Positions 1 through 13,000 of a stretch of 64,000 nucleotides of DNA are shown here, piece by piece. Made by a program: the position numbers and the translations under genes. The notes beneath the pieces were generated by a model, which had not been told where the DNA came from, searched no databases, and was given only the letters and a program-made list of their open reading frames with translations. Each line of letters begins with the position of its first letter. Position 1 is the first letter of the stretch. Origin of the DNA: Ascaris suum (lineage: Eukaryota; Nematoda; Chromadorea; Rhabditida; Ascarididae); assembly GCA_013433145.1 (NCBI GenBank), contig CM024174.1, forward strand, positions 8,712,336-8,776,335. Reading direction: 5' to 3'.

Positions 1-1901
1 ACCTACATAGAGAAAATAAATAGTGCAAATTATATAATTTAAAAGAGTGGCACAATCTAAATGATTTAAATTTAACAAAGTGTTTTAAATAAATAATAAC
101 AGTACAATAAATAACAATAACGGTACAATAAAATAGTACAATTTAAAAACCTTGAAGCCATTGGGTAAATTCCTATGTAGAAGAGGATAAATAAGTAGGA
201 GTAAAATAATTCAAACGTTCAATATAGGAGTAATTCATACATAGAATAAGAACAAAACTTAATTAGATGTTTCAAATAAATCTACTCAGCAATTTGATGT
301 TGGTGTCACTATTCATGTGCTTTATCTCGTCTAAGTGTTGTGATGATTAGTTATGTTTAAATAATAAGAGTTAGGGGTTAGTATTTTCTTTGCCCGTTTT
401 TTTTTTTTTTTTTTTGCAGGTAAACGTTCAAATGGATAACCTAATAATCGTTTTATTTGAGCCGCTTTACTTAATCGTTTCATTTAATCGTTTTATTCAA
501 GCATAATAATTTTGAGCCGTTTATGTAGTCAAATGCTTACCTCATAAATAATAAAGAATCTTGCAATGGCGAAGATGTGGCGCCAACTTAGGTGTTATTT
601 CTTTGCTGCATATTTCTTCGCCGTTTAGTGACAAGGGTTGCCCTGTAGATAGTGAAATGGGTCAGAACAACTGCAGTTGCGACATACTCAACGACCGCCA
701 ACAATTTCATTTGGGCGGGAAGGCGACTCCTCTCTTCGGCGAAGTCCAACCCGCTTCATGATCGCTGCAGATTACAGCCCCATATTTGATGTTTTAACAG
801 CAAAAACACAAGTGAAACGAACGCGCCTCAGCCCACCAACCTATCTTTTCGCAGTGAATGGCTGAGCGATTTATTTCGCGTGCGCTATTTTCTCTGCTGT
901 GTGTACGGTTCGCGCGCTGATGACCTGTTCGCCTTCGTTGGCGTTCGTATGTAACTGGCCTTTGAGTGATTTACTGCGATCGCAATTGCTATGACCGATT
1001 TAGCAGACGTTTGCATACGGTTGCTGTGACTGAATTATCGTGTGCAAATGTTACAATTTACAACAGAAACAGTTTATGGTTTCCAGAGGAGCATTTGAAA
1101 TTTCGAAAAAACAGAAACGAGCATAAATCTCCAGTTAGTAGTTTTCAGATTCTCAAGTCAGCTTTCAGATTTTAGTTTTCTTGCTTATCTACTTCTTTGC
1201 TTATCATTTATTACTTATTCTCAAATCAACTTTTCTTGCTTTCTTCGAATCAAAGAAATGCGGGAACTTTCAAGGACGATTCACCGACACAGAATTGTTA
1301 GGTTTAACGGTAATATTCATTACAAAATAATGAAGCATTTTTAGTCATAACTGATTATATAAGGTCGTAAGGTGTTATTAAGGGTGATATATATTATATA
1401 ACATATTAAGGGTGATAACGCCGTCACATCATATTTGTTATCACAGTAGTTTTCTTCACCTGCTTCACCATTTTTGCTTTCTTTCATCGTGGATGGTCTT
1501 GCTATCGGAGTCGTATCTTTCAGGAGTTTGTTAGGCCCTAAGCATGGTCAGTAGCCGAATGGTCAAATGCCTAAACCACGTTTACGCTGATAACAGGTGT
1601 GCCAGCTCTCATCAGGCTCAGTTTTCGCTATAAATTACACACTCATTTCAATTATGTCACTTAGCAGACGGTTGTTTTAAACAGGATTTAAAGAACTAGC
1701 AGGGACTTCGAGCAATGAAACGCTGCGTCGACGGGGACGTTCTTTGGCTTTTACCATCCATGGTCGTCAATTTGGAAAGCTGCGAAATTCTTATATTCTT
1801 TTCTTGAGGCAGAAATTTCGCAAACTAAAGTACTCAAGCAAGTTGCGGAACTTCCGAGATGTTAGAATCAGTGTAACACAATAACCATTTCTCCTTTTCA
1901 G
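1..1901. other. AT-rich non-coding stretch upstream of the sHSP fragment
   Basis: No convincing exon is seen. It holds a poly-T run followed by GCAG near 395-419 and scattered short open frames without good splice context. The 5' exon(s) of the small heat-shock gene that starts at the acceptor before 1902 should lie here, but none could be recognised by sequence. Confidence 0.5.
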
Positions 1902-2239
1902 CTGTTCAGCGATAAGGAGAACATCGCTATTGAACTCGGTGTGTCGCAGTTCCGACCTGAGGAGCTTTCGGTTAATATGCGTGACCGTAAACTCATCATT
2001 GAGGGACATCACGAAGAACGTTCCGATGATCACGGTTCAATTGAACGTCATTTTGTTCGGAAGTATTCGCTCCCAGAAAAGACAAAGCTCGACACAATCT
2101 AATCGCCTCTCTCACATACGGGCGTCTTTCTATATCGGCTATGAAGGTCACCTCGGAAGGAGCACCAGCTAAAAGCGTTCCTATCCAGTCAGTTCCCGAA
2201 CAACAAAAAACGAGGAAAAACAATGACAAGAAGCCATAA
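1902..2239 (+). pseudogene. Broken small heat-shock protein (alpha-crystallin domain) gene, 3' part
   Basis: This is a metazoan small heat-shock protein of the HSP20/alpha-crystallin family, normally a cytosolic ATP-independent holdase. The exon follows a strong acceptor (CTCCTTTTCAG) and opens in phase 0. It reads the early strands of the alpha-crystallin domain, including GVSQFRPEELSV and the typical RHFVRKYSLPE block. In this frame a TAA lies at 2100-2102. A further shift of one base near 2128-2133 is needed to reach the family's conserved TGVLSISA-like strand, after which a hydrophilic tail runs to TAA at 2237-2239. The upstream N-terminal exon was not found. Two lesions in about 60 bases suggest a pseudogene, though sequencing error is possible. 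The family call is confident and the pseudogene status moderate. Confidence 0.75.
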
Positions 2240-2844
2240 GCTAGGATATAAGTTTAATAAGATGTGTCCAACTTGAGATGACAGCACAGTGGTGGCCTTT
2301 CAAAATGTTGCAGGTACGATGCCTACATTGAACAGCAACCGAACTATGCGTTGCTAGACATTTCGTTAAGAATGTTGTCAGTTTACGAACTTTCCATTTT
2401 TTATAATTTTTAGGGCTGCTAGATCTTATATTTTTGGAAAAATCAACGACGTTTACTTGTGTTCCAGTGCTTACTTCATGCATAGGTTGTCTAAAAGAAG
2501 TGCGTCGGATGCTTGGACAGGTAAGCTTACCGAAGGAGTTATTCCGCGTAGGCACGCCTTTTAGAAGCAGAAAACATGTGTATGCACATCATATATTATA
2601 TAAGTAGATAGTCCTCCGTTGTTATCATAACAGTATGTTCTCATATCCACATAAAAACGACCCGCATCTCCACATACAAACAAATTAAGATCTCATTTGT
2701 GAGCTTTGTATTTTATGTCTTTGCGAATAGAGCTCTTCGTTCATTCAATTATATGTTGTTTTCTTCCATAATTGCACATAACAATGTCTTTTCTTTCAAG
2801 TGTAAGTTCAAATTCTGCACATTATAAATCAGCTTGTTCTTCAG
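2240..2844. other. Stretch with no supported gene
   Basis: The minus strand has one open frame of about 100 codons at 2241-2555, but it has no recognisable motif and no clear splice signals. Nothing else stands out. Confidence 0.4.
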
Positions 2845-2952
2845 GGACGATTATTGCAGATGCCACATTTAAGCATGGTAAAAGGCCCCCTTCGGAGTCG
2901 TCCATCATCTCCGTACAGCTAATGTTGCACGTAATATCACTCTTCGAATAAA
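2845..2952 (+). CDS. Possible short terminal exon with poly(A) signal
   Basis: A TTCTTCAG acceptor precedes 2845. The phase-0 frame gives 25 residues, basic and proline/serine-rich at the end, and stops with TAA at 2920-2922. AATAAA lies 25 bases further, at 2947-2952. The combination of acceptor, short open frame, stop and poly(A) signal is suggestive. The peptide is too short to identify and no upstream exon was paired with it. It could be chance. Confidence 0.25.
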
Positions 2953-3779
2953 AAACTGAACGACGCATAGTCAGAAACATCCCATATTAGGTTATTTTTT
3001 GTATAGCTCGAAAATTGATCTCACTGCACTAGTAAAACTGTTGGGCCACAAGAGCGTGAATGTCGCGCGTACAGCGACATCGAATCATTCCTCCCAGTCA
3101 GCTACTTAACTGTTTCATGGCTTTTATAGTGTCGTTTAGATTCGTCGTTCCCATCCACACCTGTTGGTTATCTTGAAGGGTGTGTTGTTGGTTAGCTGTT
3201 GCCGAAGTGTGTTGTGGGAACACTCGAAGGCTTAGCCGTATTATTTTCACTTTGCGGCTGTATGCATTTATTGATGGAAGATTGCTTAGCCAAAAATAGT
3301 AAAAAGTCCGATTAGTGTAACATCCATTTGAGACTTCCAAAGATTAATACAAGAAAACTGTTCATTCCCTCAAGGTAAGGAAGCGATATCGTTCCACTAG
3401 TTTGCTCTAATCATTCGATGGTTTTGAATTAATACAAAATATAACCAATAAAAGTTAAACCGTTTGTTTATAAAACCTCTCTGCACAAGCTGAGAACTGT
3501 GTTATCAGGTTACTTCAATATTGGCTGCCTACATTAAGTATGCCAAATGATTGTTTTGTCGGGTAAAAACTTTGACCGTGTTAGAGGCTAAAAAAAATAT
3601 TCGGCATGCTTATCATCAGTGTGTCTACAACTTACCACCACTTTGTCCCAGGATGCGCATCCGCAACAATCCTGCTCTGTTTTACGCAAAATTCATTGAA
3701 GGTTTTCTTAGGGCACAGGCAATTACCAGTGGTTGCGTTTCTTAAAATCAACATTGTAAACATGCTGTTCTTCCTTTCC
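2953..3779. other. Intergenic stretch without supported gene
   Basis: Short open frames occur on both strands (for example 3098-3340 minus and 3551-3745 plus), without motifs, clean splice sites or a family resemblance. Confidence 0.4.
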
Positions 3780-4065
3780 TTATTTTTCTAAAAAAATCAC
3801 GACACGACTCCATTTGCGGTACCCTGTATTCCTGCATTTTATCCTTAGGATAATTCCGAGAATAGAGAACGGTAGTATGGCGCAGCCTGCTGCAAGCCAT
3901 TTCCTTTGGTTGGTGATCAAATCGAGTGCACTGACAATATCTTCGTTTGCTGTATCCATCTCATGGCCCAGTTCGTGTAGCAGCTGTTTTGATGAGCTCA
4001 GATTTTCTCCACTCCTTTCGTTGATTATAATCCTCGGCCTCGAAATTACGAACTTCGAAGACAGT
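3780..4065 (-). CDS. Possible terminal exon of a tail-anchored coiled-coil (SNARE-like) protein
   Basis: On the minus strand an acceptor (GTTGTAG) precedes 4065, and one frame stays open to TAA at 3782-3780. It reads an amphipathic segment with heptad-spaced hydrophobics (LLHELGHEMDTANEDI), then NQRKW, then about 17 hydrophobic residues, then a short basic tail. This order (helix, linker with Trp, C-terminal membrane anchor) is typical of Qc-type SNAREs such as syntaxin-6 relatives, which drive vesicle fusion. The tail after the anchor is longer than usual, and another frame of the same exon is also partly open. A candidate upstream exon on the minus strand around 4140-4310 reads protein-like residues but is interrupted by TGA. 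Membrane fusion proteins of other origin have the same layout. The call is tentative. Confidence 0.3.
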
Positions 4066-4629
4066 CTACAACAGGCTGGATTATTGGATTCAAATATTCA
4101 TTGAGTGCATTGCGTTGAAGATAACGTGGAAAGCTGACTCCGGAGAAGAGTGGAGACTTACTACAATCATCGTTCTAATTTGTGCAGAAGTCGTTTCCAG
4201 AGACTTGGTGTTTTCGTTAAATTGAGAACAACGTCAAGAGATGTGGTATGATAAAGCCGGCCATTTGACCGATTGTGACTGGAAGCCATTGAAAGCGCTC
4301 TCTGTCGCGTTGACGTCCTCGTGCACTTCAGTAATTCAGTTTTTTCACACTTCGATACACAGACTGTCTTCCTACATATCAACCGACGTGCATCTGTCCT
4401 GTTGAGTAGGATCATGCCGTGCTGTTGCTCCGAAATGCTGATCCAGTTTAGCAGGCTAGTGAATTCTTTTCTGCTCATGCACCACTGCATTCCGTTACGT
4501 CGCGCCTGTACGCCCTAGAGGTATGGTAATCGCGTATTGGTTTGATCCGTCGGTTTTTGATACATGAGAAGCGGTTTGATCTTGATTTCTTACTTTTTTG
4601 ACATGTCTATTAGCAAGCTTCCGATCATG
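4066..4629 (-). other. Possible upstream exon material for the coiled-coil gene
   Basis: Minus-strand frames at 4167-4490 are open for about 107 codons. A second frame at about 4140-4310 has a GTAAGT donor at its downstream end (about 4155) but is broken once by TGA. Exon borders cannot be fixed by eye, so only the possibility is recorded. Confidence 0.2.
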
Positions 4630-4669
4630 CTGTCTCAAGCAAACATTCTCGTCCATTCTATTAATTCCA

Positions 4670-4682
4670 CCCCCCCCCCCCC
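4670..4682 (+). repeat. Poly-C tract at the left edge of copy A
   Basis: Thirteen consecutive C, matched by a longer tract in copy B at 32362-32381. Confidence 0.9.
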
Positions 4683-7600
4683 TCCCATTAAAAAGAAGCC
4701 AAACTTGAGCCGTACTTTCAGAGTAAATCCTCGAGAATGGAACACAAACTCGGGATGCTAATACCATCTCTTATAAAGAAAGCTATTCATATTCACTGTA
4801 TTTCGTTAAATAACTTGTAAGATGACGCATATTGTCGTAAAGTTCACAATCAAGCCACCCAACGGATCGCGAATGAGGCGACGTCCTTCATTCATTCATT
4901 CTCCTCTCCTCCGCCAAACGAAATTTTTTCATTTACTTGCATTTATTAGTAAATAATAAACAATAATACAGCATAATGCACACTCACTTCGGAGGGAGCG
5001 GAGAAAGCGGAAGGAGCGGGAAAAAGCAATAAAGAATCTCCACATAAACATACCTCTGAATCAAGAAGTAATTCAATTTAGACCAATTTCAACTGCAGCT
5101 GCCTCAGTGTTTCACAAATCCAAAGCAGTGGGATCACCTGCACAGTCTGGGATAAACACAAGCACTTGCCAACCCTACCCAGCATATCTTCAATGATACA
5201 TAAACCGATTCCTCTCACAGTGCATCCATCAATCGAAAATGAAAGAATATGTAATAGAATTAATACTTAGCAAAAAAAAAAAACTCTGGACCAATGAACC
5301 AAGGTAAAAAAAGAACATGACCATGTATATTGCAAGAGGAACACCGCCCCAGCATCATTCAGTAGCGAAACCTTTTTGATCATTAAGGCAATGCTCATTC
5401 TTCTTCCCCTGCATCTCTTAGCACATATTTACCGCAAAAAGAAAAATGATTCCGAAATCTGTGTTATCCACCCATATCCATTAGATTGCTGGCACGTTTC
5501 AGTGCTGTATTCCTTCCGTTCAAAAAATTTTGTAAAGTGCCAAACACAATGCAGGATGCGATGTAAGAAGCAAATAAAAGAGAAACGAAATGAAAGCGAA
5601 ACATAACAAAGTAAAACTACAACACAACAAAATAATAAAATCACTGGATAAAGAAGAGATCAGCAAAGGCAATCATATTCACAACGAAATGTTGTAAAAT
5701 CAAAATAGAAGAAAGTGAAGTGTCGATCTTCGGTAGCGAACTCATCTCCAGCATCGGCTGTATGAATGCTCATAACACTGAATAACAACTTCATTCAACG
5801 ACAACTCTGACTACTAAACTGGCTAAAAAATATGATAATCGACGAACTAGTTTTGAGTTCGAGGGACATGATGACTCCACACATCAGCAGCCATAAATGG
5901 GCTTATCGAAAGATTACCGAAGACCACACGAATGCATCAACCAACGAAACCTTCATCATGAGATGTTTCGTCATCCACAACGGTGGAATGAAAGAAGCCA
6001 TCAAATGATTAAGCATCCAATATAGGCAAAAAGTGGAACAGAAGCACAGTCCGCATTGGCACAGAGGGTAATCAACACAGGCAAAGGGGCATACTGTCAG
6101 TAGCCACAGTCATAGGCCAATCAGTGCACGTCTCGTGCCACGCATCACCATCAATCACGTAAGTAGGCCTAAGAATACGATCATCGTATTTCATGTACTT
6201 CCTGAGAACAAGTCCGCGTCCGCCAAAAAGCAAAACAATCGGACCCATTCGGCCTTTTCATGGCCATGCAGGAAAACATTCAGTAGACAAAGTCAATTCA
6301 AAATTTTCGAGCAAATAGGTTTCTTCTCCCTCATCCACCGTTAGATTGCCTCTAAGGGCTCCGCGGCCACATGCTCCTCTGTAAGGGTCCATCATGCCCG
6401 ACTAAGAGTAAAAATATCGTTTCACAGAACATCGATTCAAAACCAGCAAATGAAGCAAGTACTTCGTGACCCCGCAGTTGTACTGATCTCGTCAACGCAA
6501 CCGGAGAAACCCTACGGGGGAATTTTCCGAAAGCCGCCTCATGAAACATCAAAGTGAGCTCGAATCCCCACTCGAAAGATTTGAAACGAGAGAGCCATAT
6601 TTCCGAACACTTGGTTTTACTTAAACACTGATCATCAAATGGAGCATAGGGCAGTTCTTTGAAGTTTTCGAAATGTGATGGAAATATTCGAACATGCTGA
6701 GTGCGCATCCGTTATCCTATTGGATGCTGATGGTTGTACTTTCGCAATCAGCTATGCTTGCTTCCATGAAGCACCTGATCTTGCATCAATTTCAAAAAAT
6801 TTCTAGTAAAACGAGTCGGAGTGACAGCCTGCTGTCGTCCCCGTATTAAAGTGTAAACTCAAGCCTCAAATCAACTTGCATTTCTTTTAATAATAACAAA
6901 CGGCGCATCTGCCAGCAACCCTCCCACACCCCCAGCACATGTTAATGACAAATTCACTTCTTCTGCACGAAGAAAATCCATTAACGAATGAAATCGAAAA
7001 GATTTCTATGCAGAAGCAAGTGAACGCATTTGCATCGGCAAAACACCTCATCAATAAACCTTGCAATATCATAATTGCTCAACTTTTATAATTTTACTGA
7101 TGAGGATGTGCAAGTGTGTCGGTGCACATTTGGGGCAATTAAGTTGCTCATTCAAAACGTAAGATGCTATTGAATTGGAAGATGTGGCGCATTCTTGTTG
7201 AAAGCTTTCATATTGCGAATGATCACTCAACTTCCTTTAATGAAAAGCATCTTTGCAATTTCATAAATTTCATATTGGGGCGCATAAGGCTGTTCAATCA
7301 GTCAAAAGCCCTCCCCCCCCCCCCCACCTCTCCCCTCCCGTGTGAATGTATAATTGTTAAAGCGCAATAAACTACTCTCAATCGATCACTAAAACCCAGT
7401 CTTCTCTTCTCTACAGCCAACTCAATCTAAGGTAAATCAGATACGCTACCGAAATGATAAGAAAACCTGTGAAGGATAAGGAAAACTCAGCGAGAGCGAC
7501 TTGCATGAGATCCTCGCATTGATTTCGAACATCAACTGCGATCTGCCTCAAACTTCTCATCAATTACTTTCGGTTACAAGCGTCGCTTACGTCTTGGTAC

Positions 7601-9017
7601 CACTGAATGTATCTGCTGAATGAAAAGATTAGAACGAAATCAAAACATGCAAGCAATGAACGTCGGAGGTGAGAAAAAGAAAACAAACGAGCGCATTTAA
7701 ATAAATAAAACAAAAAACAAACACGACAAACAAATAAAAAAGGAATGCGAGGGGATGGGAGGGGGAAAGCTGAAATTGGATTATAACGACACCCTGAAAA
7801 CAAGCTATTGCCTGAAAACATCAATGAGCATCAAAACTTTATCATTCTCTATGTAGAACGCAATAAAATAAAATTTATGATTTTCAACTTACCTCTCGTT
7901 CTGTCCTCAAAAATTATTCTTCATAAACACTCGTCCTCGTCATCTGAAAACGCAAAAATATTTTTTTAACGTATAAGGCTTTAAGCATGAAATTCGAAAT
8001 TATGAGAAACACTAATTTGTTACATAACGTTTAGGCATAAAATTCGAAATTAAATTTCATATATAACGAGTTTAACCAAATTAAAATATAACAGAAATTA
8101 ATATATATAACAGAAATTAAAATCTGGGATAGTAGAGTTTAAATTTTAAAAAAAGTGAAAAAGAGTGCCGAAATAAAAGAAGAAATAAAAAGAAACACGA
8201 AGAAATTAAATATAAATGCACACTTTTGCAAGTACAGATAAAGACAATGATAACTGCCTACATACTACAAAAAACAGCAAAGTACACTAGACTGTACGAG
8301 TTACAAAAAATGCCCACTTTCCTATGTGCAGTCAATCTGAAGTATATTCTTTTATCACTGCTATAAATGTGACAGAGTACAGACGACATTTGGCAACTCC
8401 TGATACGGAAATAGGGTTGCTTGCCAGATGCAAGTCCATTTGAAATTAATGGGATCTTCATTAGTTGATCATCAACATCACGAATTTGTCTTTGAACCCC
8501 TCCAAACAGGGGTCCTAGCAATCACAAATGGATCATAGCATTCAAAGCAACGCAATGAAAAAATTGTCTTATAATGGTTAGATTTTGAACTGCTCAATGC
8601 TTCTTTAATAAGAGACGCATCTTATAATAATTAAGAAATCAGAATATGAATACAATTGTGTTTCTACTTGTACGAGTCCATCGATAAAAAATAAAACAAC
8701 GTGAGACGTGAAAAGTCGACTCAAAATTGTTAAAAATTGCAACGCGAATCGATGCAGAAAAACAAGGACACCACATGGAAATCGTCTTCAAAAAATACGA
8801 ATCCACGATCAAACAAAGGATACATCACTATTGCGACCCTTTCCGCTGCATAAACAACAAGTCCATTTGCCGTTAATGGGTCTTCACAAGTTAACCACTA
8901 AGCAGCCACATCACAGCTAACATCACCTAATACTCGGCGTAATATTAACCATGCCGGACTTAGCTAATTTATTATTTCACAGAGTGGTCAACACGTGCAG
9001 TAAAAAAAAAGAATATT
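4683..9017. other. 5' part of the duplicated unit, no firmly supported gene
   Basis: This holds several protein-like frames that conflict between strands. A minus frame at 6352-6708 is open for 118 codons in copy A only, and a plus frame over the matching part of copy B is open apart from two TGA codons. The stretch around 5376-5640, 6887-7370 and 7560-7830 is AT-rich with adenine runs. A poly-C run lies at 7313-7325. No domain could be named. Confidence 0.4.
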
Positions 9018-9025
9018 TATAAAAG
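9018..9025 (+). promoter_or_regulatory. TATA box (TATAAAAG) upstream of the OTU-like gene, copy A
   Basis: A perfect TATAAAAG followed by a GC-richer stretch, 57 bases before the first in-frame ATG at 9082. Copy B keeps it at 36726-36733; in copy C it reads ATTTTAAAAG. The position fits a transcription start near 9045-9055. It is predicted from sequence only. Confidence 0.5.
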
Positions 9026-9930
9026 CTCGGTCACCAAACGCAGCGATTGGTAATTTATCGATCCTTTCACCCTTATACAAGATGCTGTGCACGACCTGCA
9101 ATGGGCTTGATGCGACGCTGATCTACCGAGTTCTCGCAATTGCTACCAGAACACATCCTCTCTTGTACGATTCGCATTCTCTGTTGGAGAAACAACGTGA
9201 AGTTATCGAACTTCAGCGATTTTTTCTTCGTGATTCGTCTTTTTTCGTCGCGATTCTGAAGATGGCGAACGTCTTCGATTTACTTCCAGATATGCTCCTG
9301 AGCATCATGGGGCTTTTAAGCCTCATAAGAACAAAGCGGTTCCGCGACGCATTCGCCGCCACGGCCGCTGTATTCGGCATGGATGAAGGACAGCTCTACC
9401 TCGAGGTAGAGCTGTTTGTACAGGAGCACTGGGAGGAAGAGTTCGCGGCGCTTGATGTCCACTCACGTGGACTGCAATATTTCGGTTCGTTTTCCTGAAT
9501 TTATTCTCTCTGAAAGTGATGAATTGTCGAAGAAATTATTCGATTGGAATGAGGATGTATTGCATCATTTAATGCCTTTGTGTTTATTGCTCTAATGCGT
9601 ATGGATTTTGTAATTGGTCTTGCGATAACCTCTGGCTTCTTTGTAGGTCGTATTATTTATTATAAAATAACTATAAAATATTTTCCAACAAATAAATGCA
9701 GTGGCACATTCTTCGACCTTTTTGCACTATACGCTGAGAATTGAGGAATTCTTGTCATTAGGTGGAGGCTTGTGAAGCTCGTGGTGTATTTGTTTGACAT
9801 ATAAATACGGTCGTTAGTCACATATCATGTTGAATACTAATAATTTTTGATGTTTTTTTAAAGAAAAAGAACAAAGTATAAGAAACGCAAACCGTCTTTT
9901 CTAAATTATTTAAGTTTTTAAACAGGTAAA

Positions 9931-9944
9931 ATATATATATGTAC

Positions 9945-10010
<66 letters not shown>
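9931..10010. repeat. (TA)n microsatellite in intron 1, copy A
   Basis: An alternating TA tract interrupted by GTACATATGTA. The matching tract is at about 37639-37706 in copy B and in degraded form at about 52737-52820 in copy C. Length and interruptions differ between copies. Confidence 0.95.
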
Positions 10011-13000
10011 CCAGTCTATATGGTGTAGAAACAGAATGCAAAATGCCCTTGTGAAACAAACGAAGTTATGAGAATATATTAAAAAGAAACATTTCGCAAG
10101 TGCAAGGATAGAAGTAATAGACCGCTGTTAGATGACTAGATGTTGACAATGCAGCAGTAAGACATGGATAAATTATCTCAGTAAGACATGAATAAATTAT
10201 GTGGATAAAAGATGACCACGTTTCGGCCCTTATCCATTGACGTGTGCAACTTGGTTGTGCGCGGAACGTTATGCATAACCTGTTAGTACGAGAACCTCAC
10301 TTGCGGTATATTGGTATATTTATGTTATGTTGTGGCATCATTGCTGCTGCAGTACTTTTAGGCGATATGTTAAATTTAAAAGGAACTGTCATAAAATTTT
10401 AACGGCTGACCTGCTTTGCAATGTACCATTAACTTGGTTGTGTTATAGCTGGCGAGGCAGCTGGGCATCGTCCCAACGAGCTGTTGCTCGAAGCCGCGTG
10501 TCGGCTGAAAGGAGCTCAGCTCACCGTCTGGGACATCCAGAAGCGCCGCTGCTTCCTCTATGGGCACCATGGACCGATGTATACTGCCGCCATCAGTGGA
10601 GGGCAGTTCATCGCACTAATTGGAAAGCCACTGCTACCGGTGAGTGTACCTTGATTTCATCGTCTTTTACCTTGATCGCATGTTGCACGTTGTAGATTCA
10701 TGTGTTCGCACCTAAATCTCAAATCTCGAATCTTCATCCTTAACTCTGTTTATTCGTCAATAAAAAAACAGTCGCAAAGTTGGCGACAGTGTCGTTTGCA
10801 CAAATGAATAAGCAGAGTGTAGATGTGGACTGAAGAATTTCCCGATTTCAGTGGTACAGAAAGGTCGCCCATGAGGCAGAGCCCAGTACCAGCTACCAGC
10901 GCGAAGAAGAGCCCGCGCTGGTGCTCCCGATGCAGTTAGGCGGAAATGAAGTGGTGCCGGAGGAGCGCCCCGTCCTAGCGAAGTGGAGATGCCCCATGAG
11001 GAAAGGGACGAGGACGTGGAAGTTGAGCCAGAAGAGATCAGCCCGGCAGAATATCAGCCGGAAAGCAACGCCGTGCCAGCGGACAGCAGCAGCCAAAGGG
11101 CACAATGGCTGGAACAGCTCGCCACCCGCTACCGTGAAATGCTGTAAGTGACACTCCTTCCTCCATTTGGACTGTTGCAATGCGTCGGATCTCATTCACG
11201 TTCGTTCTCATATATCTTTGAGGAATTAAAATTTAAACCGCATTTAGCTTCGGTGAGCCATTTTTGGAGTTGTCATTAAAAACAACTTCAAGCTTGAAAG
11301 AGGTTTTGGGTTCCGTCGTGCTGACCAACCGTTTTCATAAGTTATCAACAAGCAAATAACGGACGCATGCAAAATATTCGTTCTGTCGTCATTCAATAGG
11401 TGGAAGTGAAAGATCAGCAGCATAAAATGCATGCAGGCTTTTTTTTTGTCAATTCAGTAATTGCTTTCCAAGATTTCAATGTGAAAAACTAGTTCATGAA
11501 GTCTCATCATGTGCTCATCGTAGCTATCGGGTTTCGCAGTTTGCATCAACAATTCCCATTTTCCCATGTTGAAAATAAAAGACAGAATGGCAGACATACA
11601 CATGCAACCACGACAGGATGTTTTCGTAGTGCGCTTTTGCTAGGCAGGATTTTCAAAGTGCACAATATTAGAAAAAAATCTTTTCCATGAGATTGTTTGT
11701 GACCCAGAACAATGACTATAATTGTGTGACTGCATTTTCAAACATCTGTTGGAATTCGATAATGATTGCAGCCGTCCAAGAACTGGGGCAAATGTGAACG
11801 CCGAACGAGTGCCTAGAAGGCGAGCGGCAAGAAGGCAGCCGGACTTCAGACCGGCCGACATCTCGACGCTGCCAGCCCATATGGCAGCCGAATTGGTGGC
11901 ACCAACCACGCCACCGTATATTGTGCAGAATAACAAAATACGTAAGTGTTTCTACTTATCTTTTTCTGCTGCTTTTGTACTGCTTCCTTTTGATGCTCTC
12001 TCAGGTTCTGTTGAAGATACCTTGCCTTGTGGAAGAAAGAAGGAGCAGTTCAGCAATGATTAGCGTCTAAATCTGCTTGCTCATAGCTGTGATTGCATAT
12101 CCACGGCTAATCTTTTGAATAGCTGAGTAGAATCAGGAACTGCAAACACTAATTTTGTTCTACGTATGCGTTGCTTAACTAATGTACCTTTTATGTAGGA
12201 CGGTCAAGAAAGGATTTGCGAATTTCAAAACCTTTCTAACAAAAGAAGCAATAATTGCGTAACCATGATATCAGCTTCACAGGGTGAAAAATAATCCACC
12301 TGAAAGTTTTTTCTGATGCCTTTAAAGCAAGTTTTCTGAGAGGTGGTCGTAGGTGGACAAGCAGTTTAGTTAGCGACAACAACAGGGCGCTCTCGGACAT
12401 CGAAGAACTTGCTTTTTTGCTGCTTCTATGTTGATGGCTAGGGTTTTTTTTAGTATGCCGCTTGGCACACTGCGGTGTGCGAGATAGGGAGTTCGAGACG
12501 GTAGCGGCTTGGAGGAAGCACGTCGCGCTATCTAAGTCTCATCTTGAAGACGGTAAGCGACTTGTTTGCTATTTACCTGGCGACAGTGCATGTTCATTAT
12601 CTTTTTATTCTTTAAACGAGCTCATTCGTGATTGGCATTTTTCAAAAAAGTTTTGCTTTCGACGTGTTCATTTGATGAGAAAGAGGTTACTTGCGAATAG
12701 CAATTAGGCCATCGGTGAATTCCTGTTGTTTCATTAAGGATTTTAAACGCTGTTCGCAGGTGGGATTTGAACCCTCGACATTTCGCCATCAAACACGAGT
12801 TTATTAGTGGGCTATGTAATCTTCTTGATAGCCTACGAGACTATGATTACATGATTACGTGATTTCAGCTTTCTGTGGCACTTGTGGATATCATCTCATC
12901 GTGCCACCTGAAGTGGGACCGGCTAGCGTCAAGGTAGGTCGTGTTAATGAGGATTCCTTAACCGCATATTTTCCTTCCTTCAATATCTGCATCCTTTGGA

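Noticed and set aside
5376..5644. Opposed 70-76-codon frames in both copies
   Set aside because: AT-rich sequence with adenine runs, no domain and no splice sites; probably non-coding.
10376..10570. Minus-strand 64-codon frame and similar frames opposite exons 1-4
   Set aside because: They are antisense shadows of GC-rich exons of the OTU-like gene.
12755..12790. Minus-strand GGTTCAAATCC, like a tRNA B box
   Set aside because: No matching acceptor stem, anticodon arm or A box at tRNA spacing was found, and copy B loses a base in the T stem. It lies in intron 5.
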